From the NCBI RefSeq assembly GCF_001559075.2, contig NZ_CP014015.2, positions 2,976,001 through 3,040,000 of the forward strand: a stretch of DNA of 64,000 nucleotides, written 5' to 3'. This stretch comes from Citrobacter amalonaticus (GTDB taxonomy: Bacteria; Pseudomonadota; Gammaproteobacteria; Enterobacterales; Enterobacteriaceae). The first letter of the stretch is position 1. Every line of letters begins with the position of its first letter. The notes beneath the pieces are model-generated. The model saw nothing but the letters and a program-made list of their open reading frames with translations, was not told the origin of the DNA and ran no database searches. Shown piece after piece: positions 17,316 through 25,748 of this stretch. The translations under genes were made by a program, and so were the position numbers.

Positions 17316-18212
17316 ATGCCGACACCGATTAATGCTGATTATTTTTTTGAAAAATTAGAGACTAAAACCGGTCTCGATTACATCCTGAGGGCTCGAGAAA
17401 AGGTGCCTGAAAAAGGAATGTACATAAAACCTCATGTCCATTTTGAACACGAAATCATGTGGTTTCGCAAAGCAACGGGCAGCTATAGCATTGGCCGGGA
17501 AAAGTTCAGGATTGAGAATAACACCTTGATCTATGTCAGTCCGTTAGTCCTTCATGATATGGAACTGGAATTTACAGACGATCATGAGCGTTATATTTTA
17601 CAGTACGATAGGGTAATGCTCAGTAATCTGAAATACCTTCTCCCGGTGCTGGAACCGCATATCGGCGTCGTCACCTGTCTGAGCGAAAAGGAGGCTGACA
17701 GGCTGGATTTCATTTTTAGATGGTTTTCAGACGTGAACGATGAAGATCATACGGAAAATGAGATTAGGCCTCTGCTCATTCTCTTGCTGAATACGGTACT
17801 TCAGCATGTGATGACTTCGGATAAAATTTTGTCTGAAACGGATAGCCAGTCAATATTTAGCATGATCATTAACTTTGTGATTGCTGTGGAAACAGGGACA
17901 TCTTTTAACATCAGCCTCAACGAGGCGGCAGATGCAGTTGGGTTGTCACCCGGCCATTTCTCCAGAGTATTTAAAAAGGTTATGCAGGTCAGTTTTAAAG
18001 AGTATTTACTGCGTAAGAAGATTGCGATGTCGGTCCAGTTGTTGCGTAATACCGATCTTAGCATCACAGACATCGCGTACAAATGTGAATTTACGGATGC
18101 CGCTTACTATTGCTATCAGTTCAGGCGATTTATCGGCGTTACGCCGAAAAAATTCAGAACCAGCAATCTCACCTCTGAGCAGCTTAAAATTAACGAAAAC
18201 CTCTCCAGTTAA
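17316..18212 (+). CDS. AraC-family transcriptional regulator of the xyloside genes
   Basis: A 298-residue AraC/XylS-type regulator. The N-terminal half is a cupin-like sugar-binding fold (KPHVHFEHEIMWFRKATGSYSIG near residues 41-65). The C-terminal 100 residues hold two helix-turn-helix motifs: LNEAADAVGLSPGHFSRVFKKVM and then DLSITDIAYKCEFTDAAYYCYQFRRFIGVTPKKFR. I use ATG 17316; a TTG four codons earlier is possible, and neither has a strong ribosome site. It stands 258 bases upstream of, and in line with, a GPH symporter and a GH43 beta-xylosidase, so it most likely activates them in response to a xyloside. Its inducer is not known. Confidence 0.85.
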   Translation: MPTPINADYFFEKLETKTGLDYILRAREKVPEKGMYIKPHVHFEHEIMWFRKATGSYSIGREKFRIENNTLIYVSPLVLHDMELEFTDDHERYILQYDRVMLSNLKYLLPVLEPHIGVVTCLSEKEADRLDFIFRWFSDVNDEDHTENEIRPLLILLLNTVLQHVMTSDKILSETDSQSIFSMIINFVIAVETGTSFNISLNEAADAVGLSPGHFSRVFKKVMQVSFKEYLLRKKIAMSVQLLRNTDLSITDIAYKCEFTDAAYYCYQFRRFIGVTPKKFRTSNLTSEQLKINENLSS

Positions 18213-18470
18213 CCCTTATCAGTTGCTACCGCTAATGATTACTATTGATAACGATTCTTTGGTTTTGCACGTTTAAAAATAAATCACGCGAAGTATCACC
18301 CGCAGAGAGTTCTTGCCGGAAATGTGATCCGCACATAGCGGCTGGCGCAAAAAAATTATATAAATGACCCATTTTTCTACATTTTTTATCCCTGATTGCA
18401 CTTATCTTTTATATTGAGGCCGGCCCTGGATATTTGAAATTCTTGAACCTCTCAAGTAAAAGGTATTTTT

Positions 18471-19775
18471 ATGAATAAGTCAGGAGTCAAAGAAAAAATA
18501 GGTTATGGATTAGGTGATGGCGCATCCAATATTATCTGGCAAACCATTATGCTGTTTATGGCCTATTTTTATACGGATATCTATGGATTAAGTGCTTTTC
18601 ATATGGGGACAATGTTTCTCGTTGTCCGGGCATTTGATGCGGTTGCCGATGTCTATATTGGCTATCTTGCTGATCATACCAAAACGAAGTACGGCCAGTT
18701 CAGACCTTATTTACTTTGGTTTTCTCTGCCCTTTGGTGTCTTTGGCGCGTTGACATTTTATACGCCTGATTTTGGCGAGACGGGCAGGATTGTTTATGCA
18801 TATGTTTCTTATACTGCATTGTCTCTTTTTTATTCTCTCGTCAACGTTCCTTACTGTGCATTAATCAATAATATTTCAAAGAATGCAAAGGAACGGGTTT
18901 CACTGCAGTCGTATCGTTTTGCCTTTGCGGCATTAGGCGGCATTATTGTGTCTGTCGTCGCGCTACCGTTAACCAAAATACTGGGCGCAGGCGATTTGCA
19001 GAAAGGTTATTTTCTGGCGATGGTCATCATGGGGGGCATGAGTACCATCATGTTCTTTCTCTGCTTTGCACTGACCAAAGAGCACTATGTTAAAGAAGTG
19101 GACAAAAGTCATAACCTACGAGGGATTTATCAGGAACTGCTGATCATTATTAACGATTTCAACTGGCGCTGTATCTTTTCGCTCAATATCGCCAGCCTGA
19201 TTGCTGGCATCTTAAAAACGGGTGGGGCGATCTATTTTGTCAGTTACTATATGAAAAGACCTGATTTAGTCAGCACGGTACTGGTTATTATTCTTTGCAC
19301 ACGATTTGTGGGGGCAATGTCCACCACTTTGCTGTACAAGAATTTTGATCGGGTACGGGCCTACAAACTGACACTGGTGATTCAGGCTGTCATTCTGACT
19401 GCACTGTTTGCCGTCCCGGCGGAATCTGTCATGTTGATTTGCAGCGTCATTTGCCTGATCCATTTTATTGACTCAAGCTCGGCCCCTTTGCAATGGAGTC
19501 TGTTGAGCGACATTATTGATAATGTCGAGAAAAAATCAAATCGTTCATTAAGCGGACTGGTCTTTTCCACCAATTTATTTGCCATCAAAATTGGTATTGC
19601 CGTGGGGGGCGCCATTATCGGCTGGTTGTTGACCTTTGGTGGTTATATCGGGAACGCCGCGATGCAAACGGATCTCGCTACTCTGACGGTGCGCCTTATT
19701 TTTACGATTATCCCGGCCGTTTTTGTCTTAATCATGTTTTTTATTATGCAGCGATATCGTTCATATGATGCGTAA
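18471..19775 (+). CDS. GPH-family glycoside/pentoside symporter (XynT/YagG-like)
   Basis: A 434-residue transporter with twelve predicted membrane segments. It belongs to the glycoside-pentoside-hexuronide:cation symporters (MelB/YagG/XynT), shown by EKIGYGLGDGASNIIWQ at residues 8-24, by FDAVADVYIGYLADHTKTKYGQFRPYLL near 61-88 and by VNVPYCALINNISKNAKERV near 125-144. The closest relatives I know are YagG of E. coli and xyloside transporters. It sits in the inner membrane and would import xylosides or xylo-oligosaccharides with a cation. The downstream gene encodes the matching intracellular beta-xylosidase. Confidence 0.88.
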   Translation: MNKSGVKEKIGYGLGDGASNIIWQTIMLFMAYFYTDIYGLSAFHMGTMFLVVRAFDAVADVYIGYLADHTKTKYGQFRPYLLWFSLPFGVFGALTFYTPDFGETGRIVYAYVSYTALSLFYSLVNVPYCALINNISKNAKERVSLQSYRFAFAALGGIIVSVVALPLTKILGAGDLQKGYFLAMVIMGGMSTIMFFLCFALTKEHYVKEVDKSHNLRGIYQELLIIINDFNWRCIFSLNIASLIAGILKTGGAIYFVSYYMKRPDLVSTVLVIILCTRFVGAMSTTLLYKNFDRVRAYKLTLVIQAVILTALFAVPAESVMLICSVICLIHFIDSSSAPLQWSLLSDIIDNVEKKSNRSLSGLVFSTNLFAIKIGIAVGGAIIGWLLTFGGYIGNAAMQTDLATLTVRLIFTIIPAVFVLIMFFIMQRYRSYDA

Positions 19776-19836
19776 GCACAGTGGTATCACTCCGTCAGTA
19801 TAACGTAAATTCATTTTTGTCTTTCAGGACGTATCT

Positions 19837-21432
19837 ATGACCACAATAACCAACCCGATTATTTCAGGTTTTAATCCTGACCCCTCCATCATCAGAGTGG
19901 GTGATGCCTATTATTTAGCGACGTCAACCTTTGAATGGTTTCCCGGCGTTTGTCTGTATAAATCGTATGATCTCAAAAACTGGCGACTTATTTCTTATCC
20001 GTTGAATCGGAGAAGCCAACTCGACATGATGGGGAACCCGGATTCTGGCGGAATATATGCCCCCTGTTTGAGCTACGATGCGGACCGGTTCTATCTCATC
20101 TACACCGATGTCAAAAATGTGAGCGGACGTTTTTGGGATAGCAATAACTATATTGTGACCACTGAAGATATCGAAGGCGAATGGTCTGAGCCGGCGTATC
20201 TCAATAGCCGGGGAATTGATCCTTCGCTTTTTCATCATAGCGATGGGAGCAAGTGGCTGGTGAGTATGGAAATGAGCTATATGGACGGAGGGGAGGCCGG
20301 ATTTCCAAAATGGAATGGCATTATTATTCAGCAATATGACGAAAAGAAAAACACGCTGGTCGGTGAATGCCGGAAAATATATGCCGGAACCTCGCTTGGG
20401 ATCACCGAAGGACCGCATCTGTATGAATATAACGGCTGGTACTATTTGCTGGTTGCAGAAGGCGGCACCTTCTATAACCATAGCGTGACCGTGGCACGTT
20501 CAAAACATCTGTTTGGCCCCTACGAAACCGATCCCATCGGCCAAATGATGACATCACGTTTCAATTGTCGTCTTCCGCTTCAGCGCGTCGGACATGCCGA
20601 TCTTATTGAAAACAGTCAGGGGGAGTGGTTTATCGTTCATTTATGCGGTCGACCATTACCCTCCAGAGGCCGCAGTCCGATGGGGCGAGAAACGGCGATT
20701 CAACAGGTTTACTGGAATGACGAGGGCTGGTTGCGACTGGCAAATAACAACGTCGAGCCGGATCTGAGAGTACAAACGTCTCTGAGAGAGTTCCCCTGGC
20801 CCGCGCTCCCTGAAAAAGATGATTTTGATACGCCCGTACTGCCGCTGCACTATCAGTCGTTGCGTATCCCCTTGAGCGAAGAGATGTGTTCGCTGAAAGA
20901 GAGAAAAGGCTGGTTGCGATTGCGCGGTCGTGAATCACTGAGTTCACATCACTATCAGAGTTTACTGGCACGAAGACAAACCGATTTCGCCTTCACTGCG
21001 CAAACCTGCGTCGATTTTCATCCTCGTTCATTCCAACAAATGGCAGGATTAGTCTGTTTTTACGACACGACAAATTATATTTATTTGCATATTTCCTGCA
21101 GTGAAAAGGGTGAGAGGACGGTTAATTTGATGATTAACGACCTTAACCGATTTTCACTGCCGACGGGGGAAGGTATTGAGATTACCGGTGATGGCCTGGT
21201 GTATCTTAAAGTCTGCGTGAAAGACGATGCCGCCAGGTTTTATTATTCGTTGGATGAACGCACCTGGTTCCCGGTAGGTGATCATGTGGAATACAGTAAA
21301 CTTTCCGATGAGTATTTTAAAGAAAGAGGCATTGAACGCTTCACCGGGGCGTTTGTCGGGATGTGTTGTCAGGACTTCACCGGCGAGCGCATTTATGCCG
21401 ATTTTGATTATTTCCTCTATTCCGCAAAATAA
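19837..21432 (+). CDS. xynB: GH43 beta-xylosidase (XynB/YagH-like)
   Basis: A 531-residue glycoside hydrolase family 43 enzyme, cytoplasmic (no signal peptide), that releases xylose from the non-reducing end of xylo-oligosaccharides. The expected catalytic residues are present: Asp15 in NPDPSI as general base, the Asp of GIDPSLFHH near residue 128 as pKa modulator, and the Glu of TEGPHLY near 189 as general acid. The substrate-site segment RGRSPMGRETAIQQVYWND lies near 277-295. A C-terminal beta-sandwich, ending FDYFLYSAK, is typical of the long XynB enzymes. It follows the symporter by 61 bases with an AGGA ribosome site; the two genes form one operon. Confidence 0.92.
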   Translation: MTTITNPIISGFNPDPSIIRVGDAYYLATSTFEWFPGVCLYKSYDLKNWRLISYPLNRRSQLDMMGNPDSGGIYAPCLSYDADRFYLIYTDVKNVSGRFWDSNNYIVTTEDIEGEWSEPAYLNSRGIDPSLFHHSDGSKWLVSMEMSYMDGGEAGFPKWNGIIIQQYDEKKNTLVGECRKIYAGTSLGITEGPHLYEYNGWYYLLVAEGGTFYNHSVTVARSKHLFGPYETDPIGQMMTSRFNCRLPLQRVGHADLIENSQGEWFIVHLCGRPLPSRGRSPMGRETAIQQVYWNDEGWLRLANNNVEPDLRVQTSLREFPWPALPEKDDFDTPVLPLHYQSLRIPLSEEMCSLKERKGWLRLRGRESLSSHHYQSLLARRQTDFAFTAQTCVDFHPRSFQQMAGLVCFYDTTNYIYLHISCSEKGERTVNLMINDLNRFSLPTGEGIEITGDGLVYLKVCVKDDAARFYYSLDERTWFPVGDHVEYSKLSDEYFKERGIERFTGAFVGMCCQDFTGERIYADFDYFLYSAK

Positions 21433-21444
21433 TAGCAAATGAAT

Positions 21445-21472
21445 CGAGGGGATGAACGTGAGAATCCCCTCG
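21445..21472 (+). terminator. Hairpin at the 3' end of the xyloside operon
   Basis: A nine-base stem CGAGGGGAT/ATCCCCTCG with a ten-base loop lies just after the beta-xylosidase stop codon. There is no T run, so it may be a weak terminator or an RNA-stabilising structure. Confidence 0.5.
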
Positions 21473-21492
21473 ACCGTTATCGTTCATAATAA

Positions 21493-21509
21493 GAGGCCAC
21501 TGCGGCCTC
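21493..21509 (-). terminator. Hairpin after the PTS EIIB gene
   Basis: GAGGCC/GGCCTC with a five-base loop lies directly downstream of the leftward EIIB gene and is followed by A/T-rich sequence. Likely a weak terminator. Confidence 0.5.
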
Positions 21510-21514
21510 ATGTG

Positions 21515-21829
21515 TCAGGCTGCCAGCTCAGGCATATTCTCCTTCACAAAATGTAAAACGTTCTCTGCATCCAGGGACGCATAGGGCAGGCTTTCAATAA
21601 TGGCAACTGGACGCGCGTTGCCGACAATTTCATAAATCTCAGAGAGTTTGTATTGAATGTGCGGCGCAATGAGAAAACCGTCAAAAGCGGGAGCAACGCT
21701 GGCGAAATTATCCAGTCCTACCGCGCTAATCATGAGAGGGTGACCGCTGCTATCTGCCAGTACCTGCATCTTTTTGGCAAGCGAATTTGCCGTATTCCCG
21801 AACAAACAACAAATCAGAAGCTTTTTCAT
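21515..21829 (-). CDS. Lone PTS EIIB component, lactose/cellobiose type
   Basis: A 104-residue protein that looks like ChbB/CelA-type EIIB: a first strand MKKLLICCLFGNTANSLAKKMQ with the phospho-acceptor cysteine at residue 8 or 9, and SAVGLDNFASVAPAFDGFLIAPHIQYKLSEIYEIV in the middle. The canonical CSAGMSTS loop reads CCLFGNTANS here, so the phosphocysteine loop is altered. I start at ATG 21829, which has a perfect AGGAGG site; an upstream in-frame ATG at 21895 has none. No EIIA or EIIC gene is nearby: the neighbours are a non-PTS symporter operon and a divergent dehydrogenase. It may serve a transporter elsewhere or be a regulatory relic. Confidence 0.8.
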   Translation of the reverse strand: MKKLLICCLFGNTANSLAKKMQVLADSSGHPLMISAVGLDNFASVAPAFDGFLIAPHIQYKLSEIYEIVGNARPVAIIESLPYASLDAENVLHFVKENMPELAA

Positions 21830-22166
21830 GTTTTTAACCTCCTGAAAACGGTTCTCAGAATAGGGCTGGACATGCGCAAAAAATGAGCGCCACATCTTAT
21901 TTACGTGACAAATATATTGCCGGATTGACCGTACAGGCAGGCGTTCATCCGGCCATCGGCAGCGATGTCGACTAGACTTAAGCGGGTCTGCGTTGCTAAC
22001 GCTGTTAATTTATGAATCAGGTTCATAAGGCCATGCCAGTGGATACCCTTACTGCCTCTTCGTCTAAACGATATTCTGCATGACATCGCCAGCGAGTGAC
22101 GACGACAAGGCCTGCGCGCTGTGTCGTCCCTTTCACGCCATATGACCCATCATCAGGAGAACATTC
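21830..22166. other. Divergent intergenic region EIIB / dehydrogenase
   Basis: This stretch carries promoters for both neighbours. I see no clear operator. The part from 22023 to 22166 has coding-like base composition but no convincing ORF on the plus strand. Confidence 0.35.
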
Positions 22167-23222
22167 ATGACGCTTAATGTAAAAGGTTACGCCGCGTTTG
22201 CCGCGAAAGAAGATTTGGCTCCGCATCAATTTGTTCGCCGCGATCCGCGCGACAATGATGTGGTTATCGAGATTTTGTATAGCGGGGTCTGTCACTCGGA
22301 CATTCATAATGCGTTCAATGACTGGGGCGGCGCGAAATACCCGATGGTGCCGGGTCATGAGATTATTGGTCGCATTACGCATGTGGGTAGCGCCGTGACG
22401 AAATTTCGCGTCGGCGATTACGCCGGGGTGGGGTGTATGGTTGACTCCTGCCAGCACTGTAAACCTTGTGAGCAAGGGCTGGAACAGTATTGCGAAGAAG
22501 GAAACACGCTGACCTATAACGATATCGATCGCCATGATCATATGCCGACCTACGGCGGCTATTCCGATAAGATCGTGGTGACCGAAAAATTCGTCATCAA
22601 AATTCCCGAGACGCTGGATCTGAAAGGCGCGGCGCCGCTGCTGTGCGCCGGGATTACCACCTGGTCGCCGCTTCGCCACTGGAAGGTGGGGCCGGGCAGT
22701 CAGGTTGCGGTGGTGGGATTAGGCGGTCTGGGCCATATGGCGATCAAACTGGCGAAAGCGCTGGGGGCGGAGGTAACCCTGTTTAGTCGCTCCCCGAACA
22801 AAGAGGCGGATGCCCGTCGGTTGGGCGCCGCGCATATTGTGATTTCAACCGATGAAAAGCAAATGCAGGGCGTCTATAACCAGTTCGATTTGATTATTGA
22901 TACCGTTCCGTATGTTCACGATCTGAAACCGTATATCCCTACACTGGCGCTGAACGGTACCCTCGTACTGGTGGGGTATCTGGGCGATCTGGATCCTGTG
23001 CTGAACAGTACGCCGCTGATTCTGGGGCGAAAATCGGTGGCGGGATCGGTGATCGGCGGCATCGCTGAAACGCAGGAGATGATCGATTTCTGTGCCGAGC
23101 ACCAAATCACGTCAGATATTGAACTCATCACCATCCAGGATATTAATGTCGCCTGGCAGCGAATGCTGAAAAGCGATGTGAAATATCGCTTCGTGATTGA
23201 TATGGCTTCGCTGAACGCATGA
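22167..23222 (+). CDS. Zinc-dependent NAD(P) alcohol dehydrogenase, YahK-related
   Basis: A 351-residue medium-chain dehydrogenase. The catalytic zinc ligands are in GVCHSDIH near residue 40 and GHE near 63; the structural zinc site is CQHCKPCEQGLEQYC near 96-110; the nucleotide-binding GLGGLGH lies near 182. The C-terminal VKYRFVIDMASLN resembles YahK and other cinnamyl-alcohol-type aldehyde reductases, which reduce many aldehydes with NADPH. It occupies the map position of yahK relative to yahN, yahO and prp but differs in much of the N-terminal half, so it may be a paralogue rather than yahK itself. A strong AGGAGAA site precedes ATG 22167. Confidence 0.85.
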   Translation: MTLNVKGYAAFAAKEDLAPHQFVRRDPRDNDVVIEILYSGVCHSDIHNAFNDWGGAKYPMVPGHEIIGRITHVGSAVTKFRVGDYAGVGCMVDSCQHCKPCEQGLEQYCEEGNTLTYNDIDRHDHMPTYGGYSDKIVVTEKFVIKIPETLDLKGAAPLLCAGITTWSPLRHWKVGPGSQVAVVGLGGLGHMAIKLAKALGAEVTLFSRSPNKEADARRLGAAHIVISTDEKQMQGVYNQFDLIIDTVPYVHDLKPYIPTLALNGTLVLVGYLGDLDPVLNSTPLILGRKSVAGSVIGGIAETQEMIDFCAEHQITSDIELITIQDINVAWQRMLKSDVKYRFVIDMASLNA

Positions 23223-23231
23223 CGAAGTAAA

Positions 23232-23297
23232 GGCGGTACGCGGTACCGCCTCAGACCGCTGACAAAGCAGGAATAAAACGTGGTTTTCCTGCTTTGT
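23232..23297 (+). terminator. Two hairpins downstream of the dehydrogenase gene
   Basis: GGCGGTAC/GTACCGCC lies ten bases after the stop codon. A second, 12-base stem ACAAAGCAGGAA/TTCCTGCTTTGT spans 23262-23297. Neither has a long T run, but together they probably end the transcript. Confidence 0.6.
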
Positions 23298-23455
23298 AGT
23301 TATCAGCCGAAATCAGATTTTCCTGCTGACAAAATATGATCCGGTGTGAGCTGAGCAGGAAGTAATATTTCCGGGATCATGAGACAATACTGTCGTAGTG
23401 AAGGAGTGCTGGAATGATATTTCAGCCACCAGGCACATTACGATGAGATCAACGG

Positions 23456-24301
23456 ATGAATCTTCTTGAACTGACGCTTCTGAGTGGGCAATACAACGAT
23501 CGTGAAACGGGCGGAAAGATCCCGTGGAATGATCCGGATTTCAGCCGCAGAATGCTGGAAAACCATTTGTCACAGGAACACGACTGGGCCAGTCGTAAAC
23601 TCTCGGTCATTGAACAACAGGTCGACTGGATCGCCCGCCAGCTTCCCGTAGGCGCAACAATACTTGATCTGGGATGCGGCCCCGGCTTTTACACCCAACG
23701 TCTCGCGCAGCGCGGATTTGATTGCACTGGCGTCGATTTCTCTCCGGCCTCTGTGCAGTGGGCGCGAGAACAGGCGCAGAGCGCAGCGCTGGACATTGAT
23801 TATCAGGAACAGGACGTCCGCGACTACCAGCCTGACGGCACTTTTGATTTCATCATGATGACCTTCGGTGAAATCAATGTCTTTAGCGCTGAGGATGCGC
23901 AACGACTGGTGTCGCGCAGTGCAGCCTGGCTGAAGCCGGGGGGCAAGTTGCTGATTGAAGTGCATACGTTTGACGAAGTCAAAAGGCAGGGAACGGCGCC
24001 CGCGTCCTGGCAGCGCTGTCCGCAGGGGCTGTTTCTCGCTGAACCGCACTTGTTATTGAGCGAAAATCGCTGGGATGAGGATAGGCAAACCAGCACTACG
24101 ACGTTCTGGGCGCTTAAGGCTGACGCCAGCGTTGTGCATTTTAGCAGCCAGACGCGTGCCTGGCGGGACGAAGAGTACCTGCAGTTGCTGGCGCAGTGCG
24201 GTTTTCACACGGTGACCCGCATTGCCGCTGAAGAGTGGCCGGTCAGTGAAACCTTTGCCGGGAAGCTCTATGCCCTGATGGCCCATCGCGATACGGCGTA
24301 A
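23456..24301 (+). CDS. Class I SAM-dependent methyltransferase
   Basis: A 281-residue protein with a Rossmann methyltransferase domain. Motif I is ILDLGCGPGFYTQ near residues 69-81, the acidic end of strand 2 is CTGVDFSPASV near 90-100, and motif post-I is QDVRDYQPDGTFDFIMMTFGEINVF near 118-142. The part after LKPGGKLLIEVHTFDEV is specific to a family of uncharacterised enterobacterial methyltransferases. Substrate unknown. It stands alone, with hairpins before it and a terminator at 24338 after it. Confidence 0.85.
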   Translation: MNLLELTLLSGQYNDRETGGKIPWNDPDFSRRMLENHLSQEHDWASRKLSVIEQQVDWIARQLPVGATILDLGCGPGFYTQRLAQRGFDCTGVDFSPASVQWAREQAQSAALDIDYQEQDVRDYQPDGTFDFIMMTFGEINVFSAEDAQRLVSRSAAWLKPGGKLLIEVHTFDEVKRQGTAPASWQRCPQGLFLAEPHLLLSENRWDEDRQTSTTTFWALKADASVVHFSSQTRAWRDEEYLQLLAQCGFHTVTRIAAEEWPVSETFAGKLYALMAHRDTA

Positions 24302-24337
24302 ATGATAATCTACCTTCTCGCTAACCAGAGAAACCGG

Positions 24338-24371
24338 ATGCCCGATAGCTTATGCCGTCGGGCATTTTTTT
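24338..24371 (+). terminator. Rho-independent terminator
   Basis: ATGCCCGA pairs with TCGGGCAT across a 12-base loop and is followed by a run of T. It ends the methyltransferase transcript. Confidence 0.88.
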
Positions 24372-24445
24372 AGACCGGGGAGCCTTACAATGCGGGGAGT
24401 GATTCACTATCATGCCTGAATCCCGCACCCTGTCAGGATCCGCCC

Positions 24446-25336
24446 ATGCTTAAAGAAAACTTCAACGAACTGCAGATCTTTCTGGTGGTCGCCAGAGAGC
24501 GGAGTTTTACCAAAGCCGCTGCGAAGATTGGCGTTTCACAATCGGCCCTCAGCCACGCGATGAAAGCGCTGGAGGAACGTTTGAACCTGCGGCTTTTGAC
24601 CCGCACCACTCGCAGCGTGGCGCCAACCGCCGCTGGCGAGAGAATTATCGCCTGTCTCGAACCGCGTATTGCCGATCTTGAGCAGGAACTGGAAGCGCTC
24701 ATTCAACTGAACGGCACCCCCTCAGGCCATATCCGTTTATCCGCCGGAGAGCACGCGACACGCAGTTTACTGTGGCCGAGGCTGAAACCCTTTCTCAAAG
24801 CCTGGCCGCAAATCAGTGTCGAACTGGTGGTCGATAATGGTTTTGTGGATATCGTAGAAGGCCGTTTTGACGCGGGAGTGCGTCTGGGCGAAAGCGTCGA
24901 TAAAGATATGGTCGCGGTAAAAATCGGCCCGGATATGCGGATGGCGGTGGTGGGATCGCCAGACTATTTTGCCGATCGTCCCGCGCCTGAAACACCGCAT
25001 GAATTACAGAATCACCGGTGCATTAACATGCGCCTGCCTACTGCTGGCGGCTTGTACCACTGGGAATTCGAGCGAGACGGAAAGCCGCTGCGCGTCAGGG
25101 TGGAAGGGCAGTTGACCTTAAACCTGCTCACCGAACGCGTTGATGCCGCACTGTCCGGATTTGGCCTCACCTGCGTGCCGGAAGATTCTGTCGCTGAGTA
25201 CGTCAAATCCGGCGCGCTGGTGCAGGTTCTGCAGGCGTGGTGCCCTGAATTTCCGGGCTACTATCTTTACTACCCCAGCCGCAAACAGCACCCGCCCGCG
25301 TTTGCGCGCCTGATCGAGGCGCTACGCTACCCCTGA
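24446..25336 (+). CDS. LysR-family transcriptional regulator
   Basis: A 296-residue LTTR. The N-terminal helix-turn-helix is FLVVARERSFTKAAAKIGVSQSALSHAMKALEERLNLRLLTRTTRSV (about residues 12-58). The C-terminal inducer domain carries the DNGFVDIVEGRFDAGVRLGESVDKDMVAV segment of the group that contains many regulators of oxidoreductase, cupin and efflux genes. It is convergent, with a gap of only four bases, with the cupin-efflux pair on the other strand. Because it is not divergent from them its target is uncertain, though co-location makes the pair a candidate. Confidence 0.88.
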   Translation: MLKENFNELQIFLVVARERSFTKAAAKIGVSQSALSHAMKALEERLNLRLLTRTTRSVAPTAAGERIIACLEPRIADLEQELEALIQLNGTPSGHIRLSAGEHATRSLLWPRLKPFLKAWPQISVELVVDNGFVDIVEGRFDAGVRLGESVDKDMVAVKIGPDMRMAVVGSPDYFADRPAPETPHELQNHRCINMRLPTAGGLYHWEFERDGKPLRVRVEGQLTLNLLTERVDAALSGFGLTCVPEDSVAEYVKSGALVQVLQAWCPEFPGYYLYYPSRKQHPPAFARLIEALRYP

Positions 25337-25340
25337 GTGA

Positions 25341-25748
25341 TCAGGGTAGCTGGGCGTAGGCTTCCTCACTGACCGGCTCCAGCCATTCGTTGGAGGCTCC
25401 TTGTGCGGGGACTTCGACGGCAAGATGAGCAAACCAACTGTCGGCTGCCGCGCCGTGCCAGTGTTTTACGCCGGGCGGAATATTGACGACGTCTCCGGCG
25501 ACCAGCGGCTGTGCCGGCTTATTCCACTCTTGATACCAGCCGCGCCCGCCGGTCACCAGCAGAATTTGCCCGCCTTTGTGGTGGATATGCCAGTGATTGC
25601 GACAGCCGGGTTCAAACACCACGTTGCCAATATTCACACCCTGCGTGGACAGCATATTCAGATAGCTGGTCCCCTGAAAATATTGCGCATACGCTTCATT
25701 TTTCGGCCCTTTCGGGAAAATACCATTACCTGCAAATTGTTCGTTCAT
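25341..25748 (-). CDS. Cupin-domain protein, hydroxynitrile-lyase/carboxymuconolactone type
   Basis: A 135-residue single cupin. The metal-binding motif 1 is NHWHIHHKGGQ near residues 51-61 and motif 2 is PPGVKHWHGAAADSWFAHLAV near 91-111, giving three histidines plus a glutamine as possible ligands. This resembles small manganese cupins with (R)-hydroxynitrile lyase activity and the cupins found beside carboxymuconolactone decarboxylases. Real substrate unknown. The ATG overlaps the stop codon of the upstream efflux gene by four bases, so the two are translated together. Cytoplasmic; no signal peptide. Confidence 0.8.
   Translation of the reverse strand: MNEQFAGNGIFPKGPKNEAYAQYFQGTSYLNMLSTQGVNIGNVVFEPGCRNHWHIHHKGGQILLVTGGRGWYQEWNKPAQPLVAGDVVNIPPGVKHWHGAAADSWFAHLAVEVPAQGASNEWLEPVSEEAYAQLP

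Noticed and set aside
22023..22679. Minus-strand ORF of 218 codons over the dehydrogenase gene
   Set aside because: Antisense to the zinc-binding region of a well-recognised enzyme; typical of GC-rich shadow frames.
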